Below are positions 7,444 to 16,862 of a stretch of DNA of 64,000 bases, piece after piece; positions within the stretch are counted from its first letter, which is position 1; each line of letters starts with the position of its first letter. Both the position numbers and the translations under genes were made by a program. Below the pieces are notes generated by a model that saw only the letters and a list, made by a program, of their open reading frames with translations, was not told the DNA's origin and did not search any database. Origin of the DNA: an uncultured Dehalococcoidia bacterium (GTDB lineage: Bacteria > Chloroflexota > Dehalococcoidia > Lucifugimonadales > UBA1127); NCBI GenBank assembly GCA_951812285.1, contig OX638292.1, positions 124,001 to 188,000 of the forward strand, in the 5' to 3' direction.

Positions 7444-9462
7444 ATGCCGGACGGCAACCTGGACACCCTCTGCATCAACACCCTGCGCCTGCTCGCCGCC
7501 GACGCGGTGCAGCAGGCGGGCAACGGTCACCCCGGCGGACCCATGGGCCAGGCCGCCATGGCCTACACCCTCTGGGACCGCTTCCTCAAGCACAATCCCA
7601 CGGACCCGAATTGGCACGACCGCGACCGCTTCGTCCTCTCCGCCGGCCACGCCTCCATGCTCCTCTACGGCCTCCTCCACCTCACCGGCTACGACCTCCC
7701 CCTCGACGAGATCAAGCGCCTCCGGCAGTGGGGCAGCCTCACCCCCGGCCACCCGGAGCGCGGCCTCACCCCCGGCGTCGAGGTCACCACCGGGCCCCTC
7801 GGCCAGGGCTTCGCCCACGCCGTCGGCCTCGCCATCGCTGAGCAGTGGCTCGCCGGCCACTACAATCGCCCCGGCCACACCGTCATCGACCACAACACCT
7901 ACGTCATCGCCTCCGACGGCGACCTCATGGAGGGCGTCGCCGCCGAGGCCGCATCCCTCGCCGGCCACCTCGGCCTCGGCAAGCTCATCGTCCTCTACGA
8001 CGACAACGAGATCTCCATCGAGGGCTCCACCGACCTTGCCTTCACCGAGGACGTGCCCGCCCGCTTCCGCGCCTACGGCTGGCACGTCGTCGACGTCGAG
8101 CAGGGCATGGAGCCCGACGCCGTCCACACCGGCCTCCGCGAGGCACTCGCCGTCACCGATCGCCCCAGCATGGTCGTCTGCCACACCGTCATCGGCTTCG
8201 GCAGCCCCAACAAGGGCGGCACCGCGGCCGCCCACGGAGCCGCCCTCGGCGCGGACGAGGTCACGCTGACCAAGGAAGCCCTCGGCTGGACCTACGAGGA
8301 ACCCTTCGCGACGCCGCAGGAGGCCCTCGACGTCTACCGTCAGGCCGTCCCCCGCGGCCAGCAGTCCCAGCGCGAGTGGGAGGAGCGATTCTCCGCCTAC
8401 CGCGAGGCCTACCCCGACCTCGTCGCCGAGCTCGAGCGGGCGTGGTCCGGCGAGCTTCCCGAGGGCTGGAGCGCCGACGCCGACGCCCTCTTCAGTCCCG
8501 GCGACAAGCCCGTCTCGACGCGCGAGGCCTCCGGCCGAACCCTGAACGCCCTCGTGCCGCACGTCCACGGCCTCGTCGGCGGCTCTGCCGACCTCGCGCC
8601 CTCCAACAACACCCGCCTCGGCGACCGCGGCGACTTCTCCGCCGCCGAGCGCACCGCCAATAACCTCCACTTCGGCGTTCGAGAGCACGCCATGGGCGCC
8701 GTAGCCAACGGCATGGCCATCCACGGCGGGTTGGTGCCCTACACCGGCACCTTCCTCACCTTCTCCGACTACATGCGGCCGCCCATGCGGCTCGCTGCTC
8801 TCATGGGCATCCGCGTGGTGTACGTCTTTACCCACGACTCCATCGGCCTCGGCGAGGACGGTCCCACGCACCAGCCCATTGAGCACCTCGCGGCCCTGCG
8901 TGCCGTCCCCAACCTCACCGTCGTGCGCCCCTCGGACGCCACGGAGACCGTTGAAGCGTGGAAGGCCGCCATCGAGCGCAGGGACGGCCCGTCGCTCCTC
9001 GTCTTCAGCCGCCAGAACCTGCCCGTCCTCGACCGCGGCGAGCTCGCCCCCGCGGCCGGCCTCCAGCGCGGTGGCTACGTCCTCTGGGAGAGCGGATCTT
9101 CGCCCGACGTCATCATCATCGGCACCGGCTCGGAGGTGCACGTTGCCCTCGACGCCGGCCGTCTGGTAGCCGAGCGCGGCGCCGCCGTCCGCGTAGTCTC
9201 CCTCCCCTCATGGGAGCTATTCGACGCCCAGCCGCAGGACTACCGCGACAGCGTCCTGCCGCCGGATGTCACCGCCCGTGTCTCTGTCGAGGCGGCCTCC
9301 TCCTTCGGCTGGGAACGCTACGTCGGCGCCCGCGGCCGCATCGTCGGCATTGACCACTACGGCGCGTCGGCCCCCGGCGGCGAGCTCTTCAAGCAGTTCG
9401 GCTTCACCGCCGAGCGCGTCGCCGGCGAGGCCGCCGCCCTCTTGCAGCAGGTGACGGCATGA
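7444..9462 (+). CDS. tkt: Transketolase
   Basis: Transketolase moves two-carbon units between pentose, triose and hexose phosphates using thiamine diphosphate and a divalent metal. The 672-residue product is of normal length. It shows [10 protein letters not shown] near residue 23, [19 protein letters not shown], the ThDP motif SDGDLMEG through DDNEIS, and in the second half [10 protein letters not shown] and [18 protein letters not shown]. The ATG at 7444 follows GTGAGGAGCG. Upstream codons in the same frame are low-complexity Pro/Arg and are unlikely to be translated. Its stop overlaps the rpiB start by four bases (ATGA), and it opens the pentose-phosphate operon. Confidence 0.96.
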   Translation: MPDGNLDTLCINTLRLLAADAVQQAGNGHPGGPMGQAAMAYTLWDRFLKHNPTDPNWHDRDRFVLSAGHASMLLYGLLHLTGYDLPLDEIKRLRQWGSLTPGHPERGLTPGVEVTTGPLGQGFAHAVGLAIAEQWLAGHYNRPGHTVIDHNTYVIASDGDLMEGVAAEAASLAGHLGLGKLIVLYDDNEISIEGSTDLAFTEDVPARFRAYGWHVVDVEQGMEPDAVHTGLREALAVTDRPSMVVCHTVIGFGSPNKGGTAAAHGAALGADEVTLTKEALGWTYEEPFATPQEALDVYRQAVPRGQQSQREWEERFSAYREAYPDLVAELERAWSGELPEGWSADADALFSPGDKPVSTREASGRTLNALVPHVHGLVGGSADLAPSNNTRLGDRGDFSAAERTANNLHFGVREHAMGAVANGMAIHGGLVPYTGTFLTFSDYMRPPMRLAALMGIRVVYVFTHDSIGLGEDGPTHQPIEHLAALRAVPNLTVVRPSDATETVEAWKAAIERRDGPSLLVFSRQNLPVLDRGELAPAAGLQRGGYVLWESGSSPDVIIIGTGSEVHVALDAGRLVAERGAAVRVVSLPSWELFDAQPQDYRDSVLPPDVTARVSVEAASSFGWERYVGARGRIVGIDHYGASAPGGELFKQFGFTAERVAGEAAALLQQVTA

Positions 9463-9956
9463 GCAGGCGAGTCGCCATCGCTGCCGACCACGGTGGGTTC
9501 CCGCTGAAGGCCGACCTGTCGGCGTGGGTCGCCGCACAGGGCCACGAGGTCATCGACCTCGGTGCCCACGAGCTTGACCCCAACGACGACTTCCCCGACT
9601 TCGCGGACGCCGCCGCCCAGGCCATCGTCTCTGGCGACGCCGAGCGCGCCATCATCCTGTGCGGCAGCGGTGTCGGCGCCAGCGTTGCCGCCAACAAGGT
9701 CCCCGGCGTCCGCGCCGCCATCTGCCACGACGTCTACTCCGCCCACCAGGGCGTGGAGCACGACGACATGAACGTCCTCTGCATCGGCGCGCGGGTGGTC
9801 GGCATTGAAGTGGCCAAGGAGCTTGCCGCGGCCTTCCTCTCCGCCGAGATGCTCCCCGGCGAGCGCTATCACCGGCGGCTTCAGAAGGTGAACGCCATGG
9901 AGCAGCGCGCCCTGCGTCAGGCTGTCGAAAGCGCAAACGGAGGTGAACGTGGTTAA
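9459..9956 (+). CDS. rpiB: Ribose-5-phosphate isomerase B
   Basis: RpiB interconverts ribose 5-phosphate and ribulose 5-phosphate. The 165 residues contain [11 protein letters not shown] at the N-terminus, [13 protein letters not shown] (anion hole and base region), the conserved [16 protein letters not shown] and LCIGARVVG. It overlaps tkt at ATGA and ends eight bases inside the next gene, so the three are probably translationally coupled. The family is unrelated to RpiA, and no rpiA is seen here. Confidence 0.95.
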   Translation: MSRRVAIAADHGGFPLKADLSAWVAAQGHEVIDLGAHELDPNDDFPDFADAAAQAIVSGDAERAIILCGSGVGASVAANKVPGVRAAICHDVYSAHQGVEHDDMNVLCIGARVVGIEVAKELAAAFLSAEMLPGERYHRRLQKVNAMEQRALRQAVESANGGERG

Positions 9957-12672
9957 CCCCTTGCAGGAAACCCGGAAGCTCGGTCAGTCCATCTGGTATG
10001 ACAACGTAAGCCGCGGCCTCATCGCCTCCGGCACAATGGCCGCCCTCGTCGAGGCAGGCATCACCGGCCTGACCTCTAACCCAACCATCTTCGAGAAGGC
10101 CATTGCCGCGGGCGCCGACTACGACGAGCAGCTTCTCGCCCTCGCCCTCGCCGGCGCAACCGCCACCGAGGCCTTTGAGGGCCTCGCCATCGAGGACATC
10201 CAGGCCGTCGCCGACCTCCTCCGTCCCGTCTTCGACGCCACCGGCGGCGCCGACGGCTTCGCTTCGCTCGAGGTCAGCCCAACCCTCGCCCACGACACTG
10301 AGGCCACCGTCTCCGAGGCCGAGCGTCTCTTCGCGGCCCTCGATCGCCCCAACGTCATGATCAAGGTCCCCGGCACCCCCGAGGGCGTTCCCGCCGTCGA
10401 GCGACTCATCGGGCAGGGCATCAACGTCAACGTGACCCTGCTCTTCCACCGCGACGCCTACAGCCGCGTCCGCGACGCCTACATCGCCGGCCTCGAGCGC
10501 CTCGCCGCTGCCGGCGGCGACCTCTCCCGCGTCGCCTCCGTCGCCTCCTTCTTCGTCAGCCGCGTCGATACCGCCGTCGACGGCGAGCTCGAGCCCCGCG
10601 TTCAGGCTGGCGAGGAGGAGCTCGCTGACCTGCTCGGCAAGGCGGCCATCGCCAACGCCGCCCTCGCCTACCGCGATTTCCAGGAGACCGTCGCCACCCA
10701 GCGCTTCCAGTCCCTGAAGGCGAAGGGCGCCCGCGCCCAGCGCCCCCTGTGGGCCAGCACCGGCACCAAGAACGCCGCCTACAGCGACGTCCTGTACATC
10801 GACTCCCTCATCGCTCCCGACACCGTCAACACCATGCCCCCAGCCACGCTGGAGAGCTACCTCGACCACGGCAACGTCGCCCTCACCCTCGAGCCCTCTA
10901 TCCCCGAGGCCGGCCGCGTCATGGAGGCCCTCGAGGCCAACGGCGTCAGCATGGCCGCGGTCACCGACAAGCTCCTCGCCGCCGGCGTCAAGGCCTTCGC
11001 CGACTCCTTCGTCACTCTCCTCGCCAACGTCGAGGAGAAGAAGGCCGCCCTCCTCGCGACCCACTACGCCGCGACCGCCGCCCTCGGCGAGTCCCAGCCC
11101 GCCGTCGACGACGCCGTCGCCGACCTCGTCGAGCGCGACGCCGTCCGCCGCATCTGGGACGCCGACCACACCCTCTGGAAGCCCGACCCCACGGAGATCA
11201 CCAACCGCCTCGGATGGCTCACCCTCCCCACTGACATGCGCCCACACGCCGAGGCCCTGCAGGCCTTCGCTGACGAGGTCTCCGGCATGGGCATCGACGA
11301 CGTCGTCCTCCTCGGCATGGGCGGCAGCAGCCTCGGCGCCGAGGCCCTTCGCAGCGTATTCGGCGAGGCCCCGGCTCGCCCGCGCCTCACCGTGCTCGAC
11401 ACCACCGTCCCCGAGTGGACCGCCGCCGTCCGAGACGCCATCGACATTCGCCGCACCCTCTTCCTCGTGTCCTCCAAGTCCGGCGGCACCCTTGAGACCC
11501 TCACCGGCTACCGCTACTTCCGCAAGCTGGCAGACGACGCCCTTGGTGCCGACGCTGGCAGCCGCTTCGTCGCCATCACGGACGAGGGCAGCGGCCTCGA
11601 ACGCCTCAGCCGCGACGAAGGCTTCCTGCGCACCTTCCTCAACCCAGAGACCATCGGCGGACGCTACTCCGTCCTCTCCTACTTCGGCCTCGTCCCCGCC
11701 GTCCTGACCGGCATCGACGTCGCCGCCCTCCTCGACCGCGCCGCCCTCATGCAGTGCGCCTGCGCCCCCGGCGTCCCGGCCGGCGAGCATCCCGGCCTGC
11801 AGCTCGGAGCCGCCATCGGCGCCCTCGCCAGGGCCGGCCGGGACAAGCTCACCTTCGTCACCACGCCCGCCCTCGGCTGCTTCGGCCTCTGGGCCGAGCA
11901 ACTCATCGCCGAGAGCCTCGGCAAGGAGGGCGTCGGCATCGTCCCCGTCGCCAACGAGCCGCTCCTCGCCCCCGAGCACTACGGCGCCGACCGCGTCTTC
12001 GCCTACCTCCGCCTCGACGGCGACGACACGCAGGCCACGGACGACGCCATCGCCGCCCTAGAGGCCGCCGGCCACCCCGTCCTCCGCTTCACTCTCCGCG
12101 ACCGCAACGACCTTGCCGCCGAGATGTACCGCTGGGAGTTCGCCACGGCTGTCGCCGGCGCCGTCCTCGGCGTGAACCCATTCGACCAGCCCAACGTGCA
12201 GGGCGCCAAGGACAAGACCGCCGAGGTCCTCGACGCCTACGCCCGTGACGGCGCCCTGCCGGATGCTGCCGAATCCTGCACCTTCGAGGAACTCCTCGCG
12301 CAGGCCTCCCCCGGCGACTACCTCTGCGTCATGGCCTACGTACGCCAAACGCCGGAGGTCGATGCCGCGCTGGAAGCCCTGCGCCTGCGCGTTATGCGGC
12401 GGCACGGCATCGCGACCACGTCCGGCTACGGCCCGCGCTTCCTCCACTCGACGGGACAGCTCCACAAGGGGGGCCCCGCCACCGGCCTGTTCCTGCAGAT
12501 AACCACGGACCACCCCAACGACATCGACATACCGGGGCAGGGCTACAGCTTCGGCACGCTGGCCGACGCCCAGTCCCTCGGCGACCTGCAGGCCCTGCAG
12601 GCCGCGGGCCTCCGCTCCGCGCGGGTCCGCCTCTCCGCCAACGCCGTCGCCGAGGGCATCGCAGCCCTCTAG
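9949..12672 (+). CDS. tal-pgi: Bifunctional transaldolase / glucose-6-phosphate isomerase
   Basis: About 907 residues fuse two enzymes. Residues 1-370 are transaldolase: QSIWYDNVSRGLI, GLTSNPTIFEKA, the Schiff-base lysine in VMIKVPGTPEG, NVNVTLLF, ASFFVSRVD and LWASTGTKN. From about residue 400 comes phosphoglucose isomerase: LLGMGGSSLGAE, VSSKSGGTLET, GGRYSVLS and, near the end, STGQLHKGGP. The GTG at 9949 is favoured over the one at 9943 because GGAGGT at 9939-9944 then has correct spacing. Such Tal-Pgi fusions are known in other bacteria. The product couples the non-oxidative pathway to glucose 6-phosphate, the substrate of zwf two genes downstream. Confidence 0.95.
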   Translation: MVNPLQETRKLGQSIWYDNVSRGLIASGTMAALVEAGITGLTSNPTIFEKAIAAGADYDEQLLALALAGATATEAFEGLAIEDIQAVADLLRPVFDATGGADGFASLEVSPTLAHDTEATVSEAERLFAALDRPNVMIKVPGTPEGVPAVERLIGQGINVNVTLLFHRDAYSRVRDAYIAGLERLAAAGGDLSRVASVASFFVSRVDTAVDGELEPRVQAGEEELADLLGKAAIANAALAYRDFQETVATQRFQSLKAKGARAQRPLWASTGTKNAAYSDVLYIDSLIAPDTVNTMPPATLESYLDHGNVALTLEPSIPEAGRVMEALEANGVSMAAVTDKLLAAGVKAFADSFVTLLANVEEKKAALLATHYAATAALGESQPAVDDAVADLVERDAVRRIWDADHTLWKPDPTEITNRLGWLTLPTDMRPHAEALQAFADEVSGMGIDDVVLLGMGGSSLGAEALRSVFGEAPARPRLTVLDTTVPEWTAAVRDAIDIRRTLFLVSSKSGGTLETLTGYRYFRKLADDALGADAGSRFVAITDEGSGLERLSRDEGFLRTFLNPETIGGRYSVLSYFGLVPAVLTGIDVAALLDRAALMQCACAPGVPAGEHPGLQLGAAIGALARAGRDKLTFVTTPALGCFGLWAEQLIAESLGKEGVGIVPVANEPLLAPEHYGADRVFAYLRLDGDDTQATDDAIAALEAAGHPVLRFTLRDRNDLAAEMYRWEFATAVAGAVLGVNPFDQPNVQGAKDKTAEVLDAYARDGALPDAAESCTFEELLAQASPGDYLCVMAYVRQTPEVDAALEALRLRVMRRHGIATTSGYGPRFLHSTGQLHKGGPATGLFLQITTDHPNDIDIPGQGYSFGTLADAQSLGDLQALQAAGLRSARVRLSANAVAEGIAAL

Positions 12673-12699
12673 CCCCTTGGGTCCTGAAAGGAGCGTGCC

Positions 12700-13608
12700 A
12701 TGGAACTCGGGATGATAGGCCTGGGGCGCATGGGCGCCAACATGGTTCTCCGGCTCCTGCGCGGCGGCCACCGCGTCGTCGCATACGACGTCCGCGCTGA
12801 AGCCGTCCGCGAGGTCGAGGGCCAGGGCGCCGCCGGCGCCGGCTCCCTCGCCGAGCTTGCTGCCCAGTTAACGCCCCCGCGCGCCGCATGGGTGATGACC
12901 CCAGCCGGCGAGGTCACGGAGCGCACCATCAACGCAGTCTGCGGCGCCCTGTCGCCCGGCGACGTCGTCATCGATGGCGGCAACGCCAACTACAAGGACA
13001 GCATGCGCCGCGCCGCCGCCCTCAAGGAGCAGGGCATCTACTTCCTGGACGCCGGCACCAGCGGCGGTGTTTGGGGTCTCACTGAGGGCTACAGCCTCAT
13101 GGTCGGTGGCGAGAAGGAAGCCTTTGACCTCGTCGAGCCCATCTTCCAGACCCTCGCGCCCGGCCCTGACCGCGGCTACGGCCACGTCGGCCCCGCCGGT
13201 GCGGGCCACTACGCGAAGATGGTCCACAACGGCATCGAGTACGGCATGATGCAGGCCTACGCCGAGGGCTTTGAGCTGATGAAGGCCAAGGAGGAGTTCG
13301 GCCTCGACCTCCCGCACATTGCCGAGATCTGGCGCCACGGTAGCGTCGTCCGCTCCTGGCTCCTCGACCTCACCGCCGAGGCCCTCCAGAACGACCCTGA
13401 CATGTCCAGCCTCGCCCCCTACGTCGAGGACTCCGGCGAGGGCCGCTGGACCGTCGACGAGTCCGTAGCCCTCGCCGTGCCTACGCCCGTCATCACCCTC
13501 GCCCTGCAGATGCGCTTCCGCTCACGCCAGGACGACTCCTACGGCGCGAAGCTCCTCGCCGCCATGCGCAACCAGTTCGGCGGCCACGCGGTCAGGAAGG
13601 CCGAGTAA
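12700..13608 (+). CDS. gnd: 6-phosphogluconate dehydrogenase, short form (decarboxylating)
   Basis: This enzyme oxidises and decarboxylates 6-phosphogluconate to ribulose 5-phosphate. At 302 residues it is the short GndA/YqeC-like form rather than the roughly 470-residue form. The nucleotide-binding start is MELGMIGLGRMGANMV; GGNANYKDSMRR, DAGTSGGVWGLTEGYSLMVGG and YGHVGPAGAGHYAKMVHNGIEY carry the substrate and catalytic residues, with lysine in AKMVHN. Short forms often prefer NAD over NADP; specificity cannot be settled by eye. Its TAA stop shares its last base with the zwf start. Confidence 0.94.
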   Translation: MELGMIGLGRMGANMVLRLLRGGHRVVAYDVRAEAVREVEGQGAAGAGSLAELAAQLTPPRAAWVMTPAGEVTERTINAVCGALSPGDVVIDGGNANYKDSMRRAAALKEQGIYFLDAGTSGGVWGLTEGYSLMVGGEKEAFDLVEPIFQTLAPGPDRGYGHVGPAGAGHYAKMVHNGIEYGMMQAYAEGFELMKAKEEFGLDLPHIAEIWRHGSVVRSWLLDLTAEALQNDPDMSSLAPYVEDSGEGRWTVDESVALAVPTPVITLALQMRFRSRQDDSYGAKLLAAMRNQFGGHAVRKAE

Positions 13609-15092
13609 TGCCCGGAGAGGCCATCACCATCGTCATCATGGGCGCAACCGGCGACCTTGCGCGCCGCAAGCTCATCCCTGCCCTCTTCGAGTTGCGCTGC
13701 AACGGCGGGTGCCCCCTCGAGATGAACCTCGTCGGCTTCTCCCGCACCCCCCTCACCCACGAGGGCTTCCGGCAGCTCGTATGGGAGAGCGTCCGCGAGT
13801 TCGGCCCCCTCGCCCTCCGCACGGACGAGTGGGAGGACTTCGCCAAGCACCTCCACTACGTCACCGGCGACCTCGACAGTCTCGAGGACCTGGAGCTCCT
13901 CACCGAGCTCCTCAACGAGTTCGAGCGCGGCTTTGAGGGCGTCGCCAACCGCCTCTACTACCTCTCCATCTCCCCCGCGCTTTACGAGGTCACCCTGCGC
14001 AACATGGGCGCAAGCGGCATGACAGACGAGGGCAACGGCTGGCGTCGCGTCGTCATCGAGAAGCCCTTCGGCAGCGACCTCGCCACCGCGCAGGCCCTCA
14101 ACCGCACCGTCCACTCCCTCTTCCGAGAGGAGCAGGTCTACCGCATTGACCACTACCTCGGCAAGGAGACTGTGCAGAACCTCATGGTCTTCCGCTTCGG
14201 CAATATCCTCTTTGAGCCCCTCTGGAACAGCCACTACGTCGACAACGTGCAGATCACCGTCGCCGAGGAGCTCTCCGTCGGCGACCGCGCCGGCTACTAC
14301 GACGCCTCAGGCGTCGTCCGCGACATGGTCCAGAACCACCTGCTCCAGATCCTCACCATCATCGCCATGGAGCCCCCCTCCGGCGTCGACGCCGACTCCC
14401 TCCGCGACCGAAAGGTCGACGTCCTCAAGGCCATCCGTAACTGGTCGCCGCAGGAGGCCGCCCTCAACGCCGTCGCCGGCCAGTACGACGGCTACCTCGG
14501 CGAGCCCGACGTCCCGCCCGGCTCCCGCACGCCCACCTACGCCGCCATGCGCCTCTTCGTCGAGACCTGGCGCTGGAGCGGCGTCCCCTTCTACCTCCGC
14601 TCCGGCAAGTCCATGGCTGGCAAGATCTCGGAGGTTGTCGTCCAGTTCCGCCGTCCGCCCTCCGTCATCGCCGGCCCCGACACCGAGATCCCCGGCAACC
14701 CCAACCTCCTCGCCATGTGCCTCCAGCCCGACGAGGGCGCCCACCTTCGCTTCGAGGTCAAGGTTCCCGGCCAGGGCCTCACCATGCGCTCTGAGCACAT
14801 GGAGTTCCAGTACGAGTGGGCGTTCGGCCAGCAGGCCATCCCCGACGCCTACGAGCGCCTCCTGCAGGACGCCATCAACGGCGACCCCTCCCTCTTCATC
14901 CGCAGCGACCACATCGAGGAGGCATGGCGCGTCGTCGACCCCCTCCTGGAAGCGTGGGCAAGCCCCAACGCGCCGCGCCCTGAGCGCTACGTCCCCGGCA
15001 CCTGGGGTCCCCAGGCCGCCAACCGCCTCCTCGCCGAGCACGGCCACCACTGGATCACGGTCTGCGGACAGCGGTATGCCCCATCCCCCTGA
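13608..15092 (+). CDS. zwf: Glucose-6-phosphate dehydrogenase
   Basis: Zwf oxidises glucose 6-phosphate to 6-phosphogluconolactone, the entry step of the oxidative pathway. The 494 residues contain the nucleotide motif IMGATGDLARRKLIPAL, EKPFGSD, the active-site RIDHYLGKE, and VDNVQITVAEE. The C-terminal part YLRSGKSMAGK is also typical. The start overlaps the gnd stop by one base, and the end overlaps pgl by 17 bp in another frame. No opcA-type activator is visible nearby. Confidence 0.97.
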   Translation: MPGEAITIVIMGATGDLARRKLIPALFELRCNGGCPLEMNLVGFSRTPLTHEGFRQLVWESVREFGPLALRTDEWEDFAKHLHYVTGDLDSLEDLELLTELLNEFERGFEGVANRLYYLSISPALYEVTLRNMGASGMTDEGNGWRRVVIEKPFGSDLATAQALNRTVHSLFREEQVYRIDHYLGKETVQNLMVFRFGNILFEPLWNSHYVDNVQITVAEELSVGDRAGYYDASGVVRDMVQNHLLQILTIIAMEPPSGVDADSLRDRKVDVLKAIRNWSPQEAALNAVAGQYDGYLGEPDVPPGSRTPTYAAMRLFVETWRWSGVPFYLRSGKSMAGKISEVVVQFRRPPSVIAGPDTEIPGNPNLLAMCLQPDEGAHLRFEVKVPGQGLTMRSEHMEFQYEWAFGQQAIPDAYERLLQDAINGDPSLFIRSDHIEEAWRVVDPLLEAWASPNAPRPERYVPGTWGPQAANRLLAEHGHHWITVCGQRYAPSP

Positions 15093-15891
15093 CGTCTGCA
15101 TCCACTCGACGCCCCAAGAAGCCGCCGAGGCCCTCGCCCACGAGGTCTCCCGCCTTTCCGCCGACGCCATCGCCGAGCGTGGCCGCTTCACGATAGCCCT
15201 CGCCGGCGGCAGCACCCCCGCCGCCCTCTACCGCCTTCTGGCCGAGCCGCCGTACGCCTCCGAGATCGATTGGTCGCGCTGGCACGTCCTCTGGGGCGAC
15301 GAGCGCTGCGTCCCGCCGGACCACCCCGACAGCAACTACGGCATGGCCAAGCGCACCCTAATCGACCACGTCCCCATCCCCGAATCGCACGTCCATCGCA
15401 TGGCGGGCGAAGCCCCGCCGCAGCAGGCCGCCGACGCCTATGCCGCCACCCTCGCCGACGTCCTCGCTCCCGACGGCCGCCTCGACCTCGCCCTCCTCGG
15501 CGTCGGCGATGACGGCCACACCGCCTCCCTCTTCCCCGGCACTACAGCCCTCGCCGAAACCGAGCGCTCAGTCGCCGCCGCCTGGGTCCCTCACCTGAAC
15601 GCCCATCGCATAACACTCACCCTGCTGGCCCTCAACCGGGCCCGCCACGTCGCCGTCCTCACCACCGGCGCGGACAAAGCCGACGCCGTCCGCCGCGCCC
15701 TCGCCCCCCGCCCGTCCGACGCCACGCCGCCCATAGCCCTCGTCATCCCTGCAGACTCAGCCGTAGTCTGGCACCTGACCGATGACGCCGCCGCCTCACT
15801 CCTCCATTCCGGCGAAAGCCGGAATCCAGGGGAGGGGCAGCCCGACAACGCGCGCTCTCACCCTGCCAACGACCCCTCGGGCCAGAGCTAG
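15076..15891 (+). CDS. pgl: 6-phosphogluconolactonase, tail extended by a repeat
   Basis: Pgl hydrolyses 6-phosphogluconolactone, completing the oxidative branch. The ATG at 15076 lies inside the end of zwf. The 271 residues show ALAGGSTPAALYRLL, HVLWGDERCVPPDH, NYGMAKRTL and the catalytic LGVGDDGHTASLFPG. The last 29 or so residues (from LHSGESRNPG onward) are encoded by a palindromic repeat that has replaced or extended the natural terminus. The core ends near VVWHLTDDAA, where most family members end, so activity is probably kept. It is the last gene of the pentose-phosphate operon. Confidence 0.94.
   Translation: MPHPPDVCIHSTPQEAAEALAHEVSRLSADAIAERGRFTIALAGGSTPAALYRLLAEPPYASEIDWSRWHVLWGDERCVPPDHPDSNYGMAKRTLIDHVPIPESHVHRMAGEAPPQQAADAYAATLADVLAPDGRLDLALLGVGDDGHTASLFPGTTALAETERSVAAAWVPHLNAHRITLTLLALNRARHVAVLTTGADKADAVRRALAPRPSDATPPIALVIPADSAVVWHLTDDAAASLLHSGESRNPGEGQPDNARSHPANDPSGQS
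15801..15841. repeat. Palindromic repeat A inside the 3-prime end of pgl
   Basis: A stem of ATTCCGGC / GCCGGAAT with a GAAA loop, then CCAGGGGAGGGG. It lies wholly within the open frame and supplies the peptide SGESRNPG. Confidence 0.85.
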
Positions 15892-15900
15892 GCGCGACAC

Positions 15901-16767
15901 ATGGACATGGCAGAAGTCCTCTCCCTCTGGTGGGTCTACCCCGCCGCCGTCTGCATCGCGACCCTCGCCATCTCGACGGGCATCAGCGGCGGCCTCTTCT
16001 TCGCACCCTTCTTCCTCCTCATCGTCGGCCTCCCGCCCGCCCAGGCCATCGGCGGCGGCCTCATGACGATGATCGCCGGCACGGGCTCCGGCGCCTTCAG
16101 CTACAACCGGCAGGGCGTCGTCGACTTCACCATCGTCCGCTCCCTGCTGCTCGTGACCGTCCCCTTCGCCATGGCCGGCGCCGTCGTTGCCCTCATCGTC
16201 GACGCCGACGCCCTCCGAGCCGCCTTGGGCGCAGGCCTCATCGCCCTCGCCGGCTTCCTCCTCTGGACCAACCTCCGCCGACCATCCGCTGATCGTTCCC
16301 GCGAAGGCGGGAACCCCGACGAACTAGACCAGACCGCCGCCCCCGTCCCCGCCTCGGCTGTCGTCCACGCCCGCGACGGCCGCGAGTACCGCTACATCCG
16401 CCCCGGCCGCACCGGAAGCCAGGCGATGGGCGCCGGCGGCGCATTCCTGCAGGGTCTCATGGGCGCCGGCCTCCCCGAGGTCACCACCACCCAGCTCGTC
16501 CTCCGAGGCAAGCTCCCGCCACGCATCGCCGTCGCCACGTCCGTCACGACGCTCACCGTTACCGTCTTCTTCGCCGCCCTCATCCACGCCATCGGCGGCG
16601 AGCCCCCGTGGCACGTCGTCGTTTGGTCCATGCCCGGCGCACTCACCGGCGCCCAGTTCGGCGCCCGACTCCAGGCCAAACTCCCCCCCAACGTCTCCCA
16701 ACGCTTCCTCGCCGTCGTCTTCATCGCCGTAGGCGTCTTAGTCATCGCCCTCCGCGACGCGGGGTAG
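15901..16767 (+). CDS. TauE/SafE-family membrane permease (COG0730)
   Basis: This family exports or imports small anions such as sulfite or sulfoacetate. The 288 residues show a hydrophobic pattern of seven to eight helices. The duplicated family signature appears as STGISGGLFFAPF with GGGLMTMIAGTGSG in the first half, and GGAFLQGLMGAGLPEV with ATSVTTLTVTVFFA in the second. A central hydrophilic loop (about residues 127-165) holds a palindromic repeat encoding RSREGGNPDE. It starts 9 bp after pgl and may be co-transcribed, but nothing ties it to sugar metabolism. Substrate unknown. Confidence 0.85.
   Translation: MDMAEVLSLWWVYPAAVCIATLAISTGISGGLFFAPFFLLIVGLPPAQAIGGGLMTMIAGTGSGAFSYNRQGVVDFTIVRSLLLVTVPFAMAGAVVALIVDADALRAALGAGLIALAGFLLWTNLRRPSADRSREGGNPDELDQTAAPVPASAVVHARDGREYRYIRPGRTGSQAMGAGGAFLQGLMGAGLPEVTTTQLVLRGKLPPRIAVATSVTTLTVTVFFAALIHAIGGEPPWHVVVWSMPGALTGAQFGARLQAKLPPNVSQRFLAVVFIAVGVLVIALRDAG
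16292..16320. repeat. Palindromic repeat A inside the TauE-type permease gene
   Basis: GTTCCCGC-GAAG-GCGGGAAC is an 8-bp perfect stem followed by CCCGAC. It lies in frame in the variable cytoplasmic-loop region and adds about ten residues without breaking the frame. Confidence 0.8.
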
Positions 16768-16817
16768 AAAACCCTGCCGAGAGGAGTAGCCAAGCGCCCT
16801 CTTCCCCCCGCCCCCTC

Positions 16818-16826
16818 TGCTATACT
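16818..16826 (+). promoter_or_regulatory. Extended -10 promoter before pyrF
   Basis: TGCTATACT (an extended -10 of TGn plus TATACT) lies about 37 bp before the pyrF start in an otherwise C-rich gap. No clear -35 is seen. Confidence 0.45.
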
Positions 16827-16862
16827 CACTAGCAGCCCCCACACCCCCCACAGGAGCCGCCC

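Noticed and set aside
7294..9141. A 615-codon open frame on the minus strand across tkt
   Set aside because: It is antisense to a well-supported transketolase; high GC keeps stop codons rare. The product is Gly/Ala/Val/Glu-rich and without a family.
9652..11979. A 775-codon open frame on the minus strand across rpiB and tal-pgi
   Set aside because: Antisense shadow of conserved genes with the low-complexity composition typical of such shadows.
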